DNA of 64,000 nucleotides, taken from NCBI GenBank assembly GCA_043785105.1, contig JAYVXO010000193.1:1-64000 (forward strand), in the 5' to 3' direction. Each line of letters starts with the position of its first letter. Within the stretch, counting starts at the first letter, position 1. This document shows positions 27,465 to 35,813 of the stretch, in pieces. The position numbers and the translations under genes were made by a program. The notes under the pieces are model-generated. The model saw only the letters and a list, made by a program, of their open reading frames with translations. It was not told the DNA's origin and did no database searches. The stretch comes from Fimbriiglobus sp043785105. Its GTDB lineage: Bacteria > Planctomycetota > Planctomycetia > Gemmatales > Gemmataceae.

Positions 27465-28727
27465 TCAATCCTTCACGAACACCGTGAGCGATTCGATACT
27501 GGCGTGGCCTGATTTCCGAAACGGGCGTGGCATCGGTTGGGCGTGGCCCTTCGCGTCGATGGTGCGGCAACGAAAGAGGTATTCGCCCGTCGGCAGTCCC
27601 GGTAGCACTGCTGCCCAGTGGGCGTTCGTCAAACGTAGCGGCCACGTCTTCGGCAACCCCTTGTCGTCGAAGCCGTGCGTCGCGGCGGGAATCTTCCCAT
27701 CGTTGAAGGCACCCCAGCGTTTGGGTGCGGGAAGGATTTCGGCATCGACCCACGGCGCCGTCTGGAAGTACGGGTCGTTCTCCGGTCGTACTGTGGCTTT
27801 GGATTCGATCGACACCTGAACCTTCGACAACCCCGACAGGCCGACCTGGGCGTACCCCGAAACCGCGATCTTCTCGCCCGCTTTCACATCCCGAGGGATC
27901 ACGAGTGTCGCGGCGAACGTCTTCATCGGGCTATCGACATCGTTGTTCTGGTCCGCGTAGGTGTCGTTGGCCGTGGCGAGGTTGGTCAGCACCACGTGGG
28001 TCAGCCACTTGATCGACTTGAACCCGTAGTCCTCCGGTACGACGATGCGGACCGGGCCGCCGCGTTCGGCGTCGAGCCACTCGCCGTTCAACTTGTAACA
28101 GAGGATCACCGGCGGCAAATCGAAGGCGTCTTCCAGCACCCGGCCAATTGGCAGGGAACTGCGAAACATCTGTTCCGGGTCATCGTTGTGGTAGCCGTAG
28201 TAGAAAGCCCGTCGCAGGTTCTCACGCGGTTGTGTCAGCCACACGACTTCTCGCAACGGCACGCCTTCCCACAGGCCCATGCCGAGCGGACAGCCGAGAT
28301 TCAGGCAAGTCATCACCTTGGCGAATCGGACCGCGTGCTTTTCACCGAGCTTCAACAGGGCCGCGAAATCGAGGGCGGTGCCATTCGCCTTCGTCATCGG
28401 CTTGCCGATCCGGGCCGGATTCTTGGGATCGCTGATGACTTCGAGCTTCCACGTTTCGCGGGTCATGCCGACTTCGCGTTTCTTCTCCTCGGGCAGTGAG
28501 TGCGGTAACGGCGTCCCCCGTGAGACATCGCGGAACTGGTCCGGCGGCGTGAAATACGGCTCCGGTTGCGCGCCGGCCTTGGGCACCTTAACGGGCTTTT
28601 TCGGCGGGGTCGAACTGCCTTCCTGTGCGAGCACTGCCGGAGACGCCGTGAGACCCGCCACGCCTGCCGCCAGGAAGAACCGCCGCGTGAGTTGCTGATG
28701 CTCGTCCAGAAATTCGGGGTGGTTCAT
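27465..28727 (-). CDS. Tat-exported sulfite oxidase-family molybdoenzyme
   Basis: About 420 residues from the ATG at 28727 (MNHPEFLDEHQQLTRRFFLA), which gives a twin-arginine leader TRRFFLAAGVAG. The central part matches the oxidoreductase molybdopterin-binding domain: VMTC141LNLGC146PLGMGL with the candidate molybdenum-ligand Cys, then WEGVPLREVVW and ERGGPVRIVVPEDYGFKSIKW. The C-terminal region (KTFAATLVIPRDVKAGEKIAVSG) is the Mo-co dimerisation Ig-like domain. The usual CAGNRR-type sequence after the Cys is altered, so the substrate may not be sulfite. A longer frame to 28865 runs through the palindromic repeat and is rejected. Export fits the tatA gene at 51370. Confidence 0.82.
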   Translation of the reverse strand: MNHPEFLDEHQQLTRRFFLAAGVAGLTASPAVLAQEGSSTPPKKPVKVPKAGAQPEPYFTPPDQFRDVSRGTPLPHSLPEEKKREVGMTRETWKLEVISDPKNPARIGKPMTKANGTALDFAALLKLGEKHAVRFAKVMTCLNLGCPLGMGLWEGVPLREVVWLTQPRENLRRAFYYGYHNDDPEQMFRSSLPIGRVLEDAFDLPPVILCYKLNGEWLDAERGGPVRIVVPEDYGFKSIKWLTHVVLTNLATANDTYADQNNDVDSPMKTFAATLVIPRDVKAGEKIAVSGYAQVGLSGLSKVQVSIESKATVRPENDPYFQTAPWVDAEILPAPKRWGAFNDGKIPAATHGFDDKGLPKTWPLRLTNAHWAAVLPGLPTGEYLFRCRTIDAKGHAQPMPRPFRKSGHASIESLTVFVKD

Positions 28728-28796
28728 GGGTCGATCCTCGGGTGCGATGTCAACAGACACATCGAGATTGTAACCGAAAACGAGTCTGGTTCTCAT

Positions 28797-28908
28797 GGTT
28801 TTCGGGCCTGAAAGGCACGTTCTGTTAGCCCAGGGCCATGCCCTGGGTGCCGGTTCCCAGGGCATGGCCCTGGGCTGATTGCACGACCCTTTCAGGGTCG
28901 AAAGCCCG
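28797..28908. repeat. Palindromic repeat, family A copy 1
   Basis: GCCCAGGGCCATGCCCTGGG on the left and CCCAGGGCATGGCCCTGGGC on the right are complementary and are flanked by a longer pairing of TCGGGCCTGAAAGGCACGTT with the sequence running through ACCCTTTCAGGGTCGAAAGC. Similarity to the copies at 39770-40035 and 51836-52012 extends beyond the palindrome into AGTGCCAGA-like flanks. It sits upstream of the sulfite-oxidase-like gene. Confidence 0.85.
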
Positions 28909-29047
28909 TTTGAAGACGGAGTGCCAGAGAATCTAGTTGCACCCCAAAATCAGCCTTCAGAATTTAATCATCGACGGCGCCTTGTCGCGCTGATAGGATC
29001 GGTCAGAGTTGCCCGAATACCCTCTCCTCGTGATGAAAGTGGAATCC

Positions 29048-29773
29048 ATGCGTAGCCTGGTACTGATCCTTGCAATGGTTGTGACCGCAACCGTAACCGA
29101 ACCCGCAGTCGGTCAAGACAAGAAAGCGCCCCCGAAAGAAGCACCCGTTATCAAGCCGCGCGAAGGCAAGTCCGAAACGATCGCGCTGTTTGATGGCAAA
29201 ACCTTGAACGGCTGGGAAGGTTATACCGACCTGTGGTCCGTCAAAGATGGCGTGATCGTGGCGAAGAACACGGACCCACTGACGTTCAGCACGTACTTGA
29301 ACACCAAAGACAAGTACACCGATTTTCGGCTGACGTTCGCTGCCAAATTGGTCGAATCGGAGATGCACTCCGGCGTGTCGTTCTGGGGCACGGTGAAACC
29401 GGATGTGAGCAAAGACCCCGAAAAGGATCGCACCAAACACACCTACGCGGGGCACCTCGTGATGTTCCCGTCAGGTTGGGGCATGTACGATCTCTTCGGT
29501 CGAAACGGCTTGCCTGTTAACGGCGCCCCGGCCAAGAAAGTCGGCAAGCAGCACGATTGGAACGACATCGAAATTCTCGCGCAAGGCAACCGCGTCCGCG
29601 TGGCTGTGAACGGAACCGCCGTTGTCGATTGGCGCGATCCGGAACCCGATCGCGTCAAAGCCGGGCCGATCGGGTTGCAACTGCATTCCAACAAAGTGCC
29701 GCAGGAAATTCACTTCAAGGGGTTGGCACTCGAAACGTTTCCGAAGGAAGATAAGTTGCTCAGCGTGAAGTAG
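29048..29773 (+). CDS. Secreted DUF1080 (3-keto-disaccharide hydrolase-like) protein
   Basis: About 241 residues from the ATG at 29048 (MRSLVLILAMVVTATVTEPAVG signal peptide); an ATG at 29033 is also possible. After a Lys/Pro-rich linker, SETIALFDGKTLNGWEGY opens the concanavalin-like DUF1080 domain, and the later segments NDIEILAQGNRVRVAVNGT and GPIGLQLHSNKVPQEIHFKG are typical of the C-terminal half. The family is highly expanded in planctomycetes and linked to carbohydrate breakdown; activity here is not demonstrated. A hairpin at 29783 follows it. Confidence 0.92.
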   Translation: MRSLVLILAMVVTATVTEPAVGQDKKAPPKEAPVIKPREGKSETIALFDGKTLNGWEGYTDLWSVKDGVIVAKNTDPLTFSTYLNTKDKYTDFRLTFAAKLVESEMHSGVSFWGTVKPDVSKDPEKDRTKHTYAGHLVMFPSGWGMYDLFGRNGLPVNGAPAKKVGKQHDWNDIEILAQGNRVRVAVNGTAVVDWRDPEPDRVKAGPIGLQLHSNKVPQEIHFKGLALETFPKEDKLLSVK

Positions 29774-29782
29774 TGTGCGATC

Positions 29783-29814
29783 GGGAGTTCGTGGGAAGCG
29801 TTCCACGAACTCCC
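29783..29814. terminator. Hairpin between convergent genes
   Basis: GGGAGTTCGTGGGA pairs with TTCCACGAACTCCC (one G-T wobble) around an AGCG loop, 10 bases after the DUF1080 stop and 22 bases before the end of the convergent AAA gene. It is a plausible bidirectional terminator, with ATTTGAGTTG on the plus side. Confidence 0.7.
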
Positions 29815-29836
29815 ATTTGAGTTGTAATGTTCAAAC

Positions 29837-31480
29837 TTAATCCATCCGCACCTTGGCACCGAAATCCCGTTTCACATTGCTGATGAAGTATGTGGCACAC
29901 GCCGCATCAATCAAGTCCGGACTGAAGTTAATCCGTTCCATGTTATACTTGGCGATTGACATCATCTGATCGAGTAAGTCACGCGGTTGGCACATCCGGT
30001 ACGGTCGGTTGTGGGGCAGGTACCACTTATTGATAAGATAGTCGATTCCACTCGGATCATACTCAACACGCCGACCTTTACACACCAGCTCCCAAATCTT
30101 GCGATATTGCGCCTCGCTGGGGTCTCGTATCTCAATCTTGAATTTGATTCGCCGCAAGAACGCCTCGTCCGCGAGTTGTGTCGGGTCCAGGTTGGTGGAA
30201 AAGATCAAGATTTCGTCGAACGGAACCTCGATTTTAGTCCCCGTGGTGGTGGTGAGGTAATCGTACTTCTTCTCCAACGGCACAATCCAGCGGTTCAACA
30301 AATCCATCGCGCGAACTTGTTGCCGCCCGAAGTCGTCGATCATGAAGATGCCGCCGTTCGACTTCATCTGCAATGGCGCTTCATAAAACTTACCAATAGG
30401 GTTATACTTCAAATCCAACATCGGCATCACCAACTCGCCACCCACAACAATCGTGGGGCGTTTAATGTTGATGAATCGTCGGTCGAATTGCCCGGACTTT
30501 TTGAGCAGACCCTCGTAGTCGTCGAGTGAGGTCTCTTCTTTCAACGCGGTGTGTTGAATGGGATCATACAACTTGATAATTTGTCCATTCGCTTCAATCG
30601 CGTGAGGGATGTAGATATGATCCCCCAATAACCGGGTAATTCGCTCCGCTACGCTGGTTTTGCCGTTGCCGGGGTAGCCGAAGAAAAAGATACTCGACGC
30701 CGAGTTGATCGCTGGGCCGATCTCGTTGAATACATCTTCGGTGATGACAAGGTCGGCGAACGCGCGTTGTATACTCCGGCGGGTGACGACAATCTTCTTC
30801 ACAGTTTGTGCGAGTACGGATTCAACATAATCGGCAAACGGCACCGGCAACGGGCCGATGTAGTTCGTCTTATCCAGTGCCTCATGAAGCGCGGCGGTTC
30901 CTTTGGGTGGCTTGATTTCGTACACGAACGACGCATCACCACTTGACCCTTTTTGCCCAATAATGTCCATAAGCGTCTGCTTGCGCATCATCTGCAAAAC
31001 AGGACTCAGAACCGAGAACGGGATGCACATGTGGTTGGCAATGTCGCCGCCCGTGAGTTGGCCGCGGGTAAAAATCGTCCGCAAAATCATGTCAAAAATG
31101 AACGGAATGCCCACGCCGAGTTCGTCGGCGTTGGAAGGAACCCGTGGCAAATAGGCGTTCGCGGAACTGGGGTTTCCTTCGTCGTCGGTGGGGGGTGGGT
31201 CACCGAGTAATGTGACACCTTCTAAGCTGCCATACCGCTGCGCGTCGGCCAGCAGCACGTCGTAATGCAATTTATGCAAGCGAAGATGGTCAATCGCTTC
31301 GGGGTCATTTTCCGCTTCCGCTTTCGCAAGGCAATCCATGACCGCAGGGGCCACAACATATTTCACACCATCAATGTACATGTGGTGCAAATACTCACCC
31401 GGTCGGACGTAACAGTCCGGGGTATGATCGGGCATGGCCAGCATCTGCTGATAAAATTCCGGCGCTATAATCACCCGCAT
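29837..31480 (-). CDS. AAA+ ATPase at the end of the T6SS-like block
   Basis: About 547 residues from the ATG at 31480, which has GGGGGAG seven bases upstream; a GTG at 31486 is less likely. The N-terminal 240 residues are a helical region of unknown fold (IIAPEFYQQMLAMPDHTPD; VLSPVLQMMRKQTLMDIIG looks like a winged helix). The AAA+ module has Walker A GYPGNGKTS near residue 266, Walker B GGIFMIDDFGRQ near 376 and the sensor segment ILIFSTNLDP. It lies 113 bp downstream of clpV on the same strand, but that may be chance. The composition is AT-richer than clpV. The function is unknown; it is a MoxR/RavA-like remodelling ATPase by general shape. Confidence 0.8.
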   Translation of the reverse strand: MRVIIAPEFYQQMLAMPDHTPDCYVRPGEYLHHMYIDGVKYVVAPAVMDCLAKAEAENDPEAIDHLRLHKLHYDVLLADAQRYGSLEGVTLLGDPPPTDDEGNPSSANAYLPRVPSNADELGVGIPFIFDMILRTIFTRGQLTGGDIANHMCIPFSVLSPVLQMMRKQTLMDIIGQKGSSGDASFVYEIKPPKGTAALHEALDKTNYIGPLPVPFADYVESVLAQTVKKIVVTRRSIQRAFADLVITEDVFNEIGPAINSASSIFFFGYPGNGKTSVAERITRLLGDHIYIPHAIEANGQIIKLYDPIQHTALKEETSLDDYEGLLKKSGQFDRRFINIKRPTIVVGGELVMPMLDLKYNPIGKFYEAPLQMKSNGGIFMIDDFGRQQVRAMDLLNRWIVPLEKKYDYLTTTTGTKIEVPFDEILIFSTNLDPTQLADEAFLRRIKFKIEIRDPSEAQYRKIWELVCKGRRVEYDPSGIDYLINKWYLPHNRPYRMCQPRDLLDQMMSIAKYNMERINFSPDLIDAACATYFISNVKRDFGAKVRMD

Positions 31481-31593
31481 CGGCACACTCCCCCAACTGA
31501 GACTTGTACTCCAGCCTCAGCGCAAGCATAGAACAAGAGACGTGGGCGTGGGGGCACAGAAAAATTCCTTTCTCGATTGATGGCCGGGATTTC

Positions 31594-34257
31594 CTATTCG
31601 ATCACGTAACTAAACTGTGAATTTTCGCCGACGCCGATCGTCACCTGTTTCATCGGGCGGCCTTCTGCCATGCGGGTCAGCACTTCCTGGGAGAGCATCG
31701 GCAACAGCGTGCCGGTGAGGATGTGATCGACGTTGCGGGCGCCGCTTTCGACTTCGGTGCAGCGGGCCAGGATGGTGTCCACGACACTCGGTTCGTACTT
31801 GAACGTGGCCTTGTGGTTCTGCTTGAGGCGGTCGCCGATTTGTGCGAGCTTCAACCCGATGATCTTGCGTAACACCTCTTCACCCAATGCGAAATACGGC
31901 ACGATGGCCATTCGCCCCAAGAGCGCAGGCTTGAACGCTTTCAACAAATCGGGCCGCAACATTTCATTCAAGACCGCGACGGTCGGCATCTTAGTGGGGT
32001 CGGCGCACGCCTTCATAATCGTGCCGGTGCCGACGTTCGACGTGAGCAGAATGATCGTGTTCTTGAAGTTCACGTCCTCGCCGTCGTCGTTTTGGAGCAC
32101 GCCCTTGTCGAAGACTTGGTAGAAGATTTCCTGCACGCTTTCGTGGGCTTTTTCAACTTCATCCAACAACACCACGCTGTACGGTCGGTTCTTCACCGCG
32201 TTGGTCAGCACGCCGCCTTCGCCGTAACCGACGTAACCTTTCGCACTTCCCACCAGCCGGGAAACCTTGTGCGATTCCTTGTACTCGGACATATTCACAA
32301 CGACCATGTTGCGATCGCCGCCATACAGCAAGTCGGCCAGCGCCATCGCCGTTTCGGTTTTCCCAACTCCGGATGGGCCGACGAGCAAGAAGACGCCGAG
32401 TGGTCGGCGGGGGTCACCCAAGTCAGCGCGGGCGGTGTGAATGCGTTGGGCGATGGCTTCGAGCGCGTGCTTCTGCCCGACGACCCGTTCGTTGAGGATT
32501 TCGGCTAGCCGAAGAACCGTTTGCACTTCGTCGCGGACCATCTTGCCGAGCGGAATTCCCGTGAAGCCGGACACGACTTCAGCCACGGCCTGCGAATCTA
32601 CGACCGGGTAAACCAGTGGCGTTTCGCCTTGAATCGTGAGCAAATCGGCGTGCAGCTTCGCCAAGTCGTCGCGGTCCTTCGGCAACGAATCCGGTGCGGG
32701 TTCGACCGTCGCCGCGGTTTCGATCGTGGTGCGGAGGTCGCGGATTTTGCCGACGAGTTCCGCTTCTTTCGTCAGTTGATCCTGCAATCTGACGCGGTTC
32801 TCTTCACCGATGGTTTTACGTTGCCGCAATTCATTCAACCGATCCGGATTACCGGGCGCGACCTGAGCTTCGCGTTCCAGGAAGTGAATTTCGGTCGTGA
32901 GGTGTTCGATCTCCCGCGTCACGTCTTCCAACGCCGGTGGTGTGGCGGTTTGGCTCAGGGCAACGCGGGCACAAACGGTGTCCAACAAACTGATGGCTTT
33001 GTCCGGCAAGTGGCGATCCGGGACGTATCGCGTCGAAAGCCGCACGGCGGCGGTCACCGCTTCGTCCATGATCCGGACCGCGTGATGCTTCTCCAACATG
33101 GCGACAAGTCCGCGCAACATCCGCGTCGCTTTGCCCTCGTCCGGTTCATCGACTTTGACTTGTTGGAAGCGGCGTTTCAGGGCGGCATCGGTCTCGAAAT
33201 ACTTCTTGTACTCGGCGAACGTCGTGGCCGCGATGGTGCGGAGTTCGCCGCGTGCCAGGGCGGGCTTCAACAAGTTGGCGGCATCGCCCTGACCGGCTTG
33301 CCCGCCGGCGCCGATGAGGGTGTGGGCCTCGTCAATAAACAAAATAATCGGCTGGGGGGACGCTTTGACTTCTTCGATGACGGACTTCAGCCGGTTCTCG
33401 AATTCGCCCTTCACGCCCGCCCCGGCTTGCAGCAACCCGAGATCGAGTGTACGCAGAATCACGGGCTTCAGTGGTGGTGGCACGTCCCCGGCGGCGATGC
33501 GCAGTGCCAGACCTTCGACGACGGCGGTTTTCCCGACGCCCGCTTCCCCGGTCAGGATCGGGTTGTTCTGCCGTCGGCGGGTGAGGATGTCGATGACGAG
33601 GCGGATCTCCGGGTCACGGCCAATCACGGGGTCGATCTTGCCTTGCCGGGCGCGGTCGGTGAGGTTCACGGTGAACTGATCGAGCGACGGCGTGTTCGAC
33701 GAAACCGACGGCTTGCCAGTCCCGTCCGGCGTTGCTGCCGTCGATCCACCGGGCGACACCGGGGCACGGTCGAATTCGTCACTGTTCAACTTGGGCAGAA
33801 TTTCCCGCAAGTCCTTCAGCAGTTGCTCGCCGGGAATTCGCAGCAAGGAAAACGAACTGCCGCTAATCCACTGCTTCAACTTCGTGTCGTTCAGAAGTGC
33901 CGCGAGCAGGTGACCACTGCGAACCGAACTGGCGCCACATTCCACGGAAGCGACCACCCAGGCTTCGCGGATCAAGTCCAGGATGTTGGTGGACAACGCC
34001 GGTGCGCGGCCGTTGCCGGTTTTGAAGCGATTTAACGCGGCGTCCAATTCCCGACGAATGGAAGGGAAGTCCGCATCGTACTGCTTGAACAGTAACGGAA
34101 TGTCCGAGTTCGGTGCTTCCAAAAACTTGAACAGCCAGTGTTCGATTTCGACTTCAAAGTGGGTACGAGACAGGCACAGTCCCGCCGCCGATTCGAGCGC
34201 TTTCCGGCAGGTGACGTTCAACTTCTCGAACAGCAAACGCGGGTTCGTGACGGCCAT
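31594..34257 (-). CDS. clpV: Type VI secretion ATPase ClpV
   Basis: About 887 residues from the ATG at 34257 (MAVTNPRLLFEKLN). The N-domain segment CRKALESAAGLCLSRTHFEV followed by EIEHWLFKFL is characteristic of ClpV rather than ClpB, as is the single-block spacing. NBD1 has Walker A GEAGVGKTAVVEG (near 237) and FIDEAHTLIGAGG; a shortened ClpB-type middle domain follows; NBD2 has GPSGVGKTETAMALADLLYG (near 627) and VVLLDEVEKAHESV. ClpV disassembles contracted TssB/TssC sheaths after firing. It stands downstream of VgrG, PAAR, FHA-DUF4123 and an effector-like gene on the same strand, separated from them by a 399-bp repeat-bearing spacer. Confidence 0.9.
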   Translation of the reverse strand: MAVTNPRLLFEKLNVTCRKALESAAGLCLSRTHFEVEIEHWLFKFLEAPNSDIPLLFKQYDADFPSIRRELDAALNRFKTGNGRAPALSTNILDLIREAWVVASVECGASSVRSGHLLAALLNDTKLKQWISGSSFSLLRIPGEQLLKDLREILPKLNSDEFDRAPVSPGGSTAATPDGTGKPSVSSNTPSLDQFTVNLTDRARQGKIDPVIGRDPEIRLVIDILTRRRQNNPILTGEAGVGKTAVVEGLALRIAAGDVPPPLKPVILRTLDLGLLQAGAGVKGEFENRLKSVIEEVKASPQPIILFIDEAHTLIGAGGQAGQGDAANLLKPALARGELRTIAATTFAEYKKYFETDAALKRRFQQVKVDEPDEGKATRMLRGLVAMLEKHHAVRIMDEAVTAAVRLSTRYVPDRHLPDKAISLLDTVCARVALSQTATPPALEDVTREIEHLTTEIHFLEREAQVAPGNPDRLNELRQRKTIGEENRVRLQDQLTKEAELVGKIRDLRTTIETAATVEPAPDSLPKDRDDLAKLHADLLTIQGETPLVYPVVDSQAVAEVVSGFTGIPLGKMVRDEVQTVLRLAEILNERVVGQKHALEAIAQRIHTARADLGDPRRPLGVFLLVGPSGVGKTETAMALADLLYGGDRNMVVVNMSEYKESHKVSRLVGSAKGYVGYGEGGVLTNAVKNRPYSVVLLDEVEKAHESVQEIFYQVFDKGVLQNDDGEDVNFKNTIILLTSNVGTGTIMKACADPTKMPTVAVLNEMLRPDLLKAFKPALLGRMAIVPYFALGEEVLRKIIGLKLAQIGDRLKQNHKATFKYEPSVVDTILARCTEVESGARNVDHILTGTLLPMLSQEVLTRMAEGRPMKQVTIGVGENSQFSYVIE

Positions 34258-34656
34258 AGCGGGAGTTCTCTTACGGGGTGGAGAAGATGCATTGGCCCAT
34301 TTTGCGATGAAAGCGGGCGAAGATGCCATGAAAAAAACCAGCGAACCGCTGGTTTTTTACGAGTCGTGCTAAGCAACCGATCAACATGATGAACCATGAA
34401 CGCAGCTAATGGATTATCGTCCCCATCAATCGGCGGTATTGGCTTGAGTGCCCTGAAGGGGCACCGGGTTGTAGCCACGGGTGAAGCGAAGCGCAACCCG
34501 TGGACCGTGACAGCCCCTTGTCAATCGCCCTGAAGGGGCGACGGAATTCCTCTGCCCCTTCAGGGCAGGAGAGTTGTCGTTTCCGGTTCCACGGGTTGCG
34601 CGAAGCGCTTCACCCGTGGCTACATTCCGTGACCCCTACCGGGGTCATCAACCCGA
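34258..34656. repeat. Repeat-bearing spacer between effector-like gene and clpV
   Basis: No coding sequence is recognised. Inverted arms at 34471-34504 (GTAGCCACGGGTGAAGCGAA and onward) and 34588-34623 (to CACCCGTGGCTAC) are nearly complementary. Between and beside them are several CCCTGAAGGGG palindromes (34451-34461, 34530-34538, 34555-34567). An ACGG-type hairpin (CCCCTACCGGGG) lies near 34633. The spacer is where an immunity gene for the adjacent effector might be expected, but none is seen. Confidence 0.75.
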
Positions 34657-35760
34657 TCACCACTTGGGCGTATTGGTGTAGTTCGCGTGAAAGACCTTCC
34701 AAACGGGTTTCGTCGTGTCGATCAACAGTTCCCAGTGGTCCAACTTAACGGGTTGGGCGCGGGGGTTCGCGGCTTGAAAGATCAGTTGGGCTTCGGCCGC
34801 GTCCAGCGCGCCGGCCAGCGAACTGACGGGGAAATCGGTGCCCGCGATTTTTGCCCACTCGTTCGCCTTGACCGCGACTTCTCCCATGTGTTTCGTCGCC
34901 GGCCCGATCACGGTGCCGTCGGCTTTGACGGCGGATCGTTCAACCAAAAACTCCCGTTGACCGACTTTGAGCCGCATCGAGACGGGAATCGACGTGCCGG
35001 GAATCTTCTCGGTCGATTCGGCCAGGACGGTCCAAGTCAACTTGATGTACTTGGCACGCAGGCGGGCAAAGTTTTTCCCCAACCACGTTTCCATTCGGGC
35101 GGCTTGCCGGAAGAGTTTGCTTTCACGCATGGATTTCAGGGCATTAAGAATTCGCCCCTCCGCTGCTTCTTTCGTGAGGTATAAGACGAGCGCCTGGACC
35201 AGCAACGAAAAAAACGTCGCCACCCCTTCCGCAAATTCTCGTGCCGCCATTTCGATTGCACACGAGGTGCCGTCCGAGTTCCACGCGAGCGAAATGGCGT
35301 TCCCGAACCGCTCCGTCAGTGCGGAAAAATTCTCCTCAAGGTACGAGATCAGAAACGCGACCCCCAACCACTGCAACAACCACTCCCCGATGAGTAACCC
35401 CAACCGCGCGCCGTAAGCCGCGCCCGGACCCGCCCCGACACCCCCGGCCAGTGCGCCGACGCCGCCCCCGATGATACCCCCGAGTAGCGTCGTCACAATC
35501 ATGACCCCGAGCGCCATCACCAGACCGAAAATCAACCCATCGACCACGGTGCGGAAATCATTCCCAAGCCGCTTCATGACCGCCGGCCCTGTGTACTGTT
35601 GGGCGGCGAGAAAGACGGCATCCTTGATGTAGCCAACGCGATCCGGCACACTCAGCGCGTCATCGAACCAACTCGTCCCCGACGACCCCGGCGGCTTGGC
35701 CCGACACGTAGGTGCATTCTCCAATTCTGGGCCGGGAACGGTGGTGTTCGGTGGGGGCAT
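34657..35760 (-). CDS. Candidate T6SS cargo effector with glycine-zipper membrane segment
   Basis: About 367 residues from the ATG at 35760 (MPPPNTTVPGPELENAPTCR). The first 45 residues are Pro-rich. WFDDALSVPDRVGYIKDAVF leads to VMKRLGNDFRTVVDGLIFGL and then a striking glycine-zipper region (TTLLGGIIGGGVGALAGGVG, then GAGPGAAYGARLGLLIGEWL), predicted to form two or three membrane helices. I recall this N-terminal arrangement from DUF6861-type proteins linked to T6SS ADP-ribosyltransferase effectors, but that assignment needs a search. The C-terminal 200 residues (AARMETWLGKNFARLRAKYI through WELLIDTTKPVWKVFHANY) have no catalytic motif I can name. It lies 53 bp after the FHA-DUF4123 gene, as cargo usually does. 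No immunity partner is visible. Confidence 0.7.
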   Translation of the reverse strand: MPPPNTTVPGPELENAPTCRAKPPGSSGTSWFDDALSVPDRVGYIKDAVFLAAQQYTGPAVMKRLGNDFRTVVDGLIFGLVMALGVMIVTTLLGGIIGGGVGALAGGVGAGPGAAYGARLGLLIGEWLLQWLGVAFLISYLEENFSALTERFGNAISLAWNSDGTSCAIEMAAREFAEGVATFFSLLVQALVLYLTKEAAEGRILNALKSMRESKLFRQAARMETWLGKNFARLRAKYIKLTWTVLAESTEKIPGTSIPVSMRLKVGQREFLVERSAVKADGTVIGPATKHMGEVAVKANEWAKIAGTDFPVSSLAGALDAAEAQLIFQAANPRAQPVKLDHWELLIDTTKPVWKVFHANYTNTPKW

Positions 35761-35813
35761 GATGGGGCGCTCAATGTGGTGGCAATCGAAGCGGGTGTTC
35801 AAGCGGCGTCCCG

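Noticed and set aside
32521..34035. 504-residue frame antisense to clpV
   Set aside because: The composition (Phe/Arg/Gln/Gly-rich) and absence of motifs mark it as a shadow of clpV.
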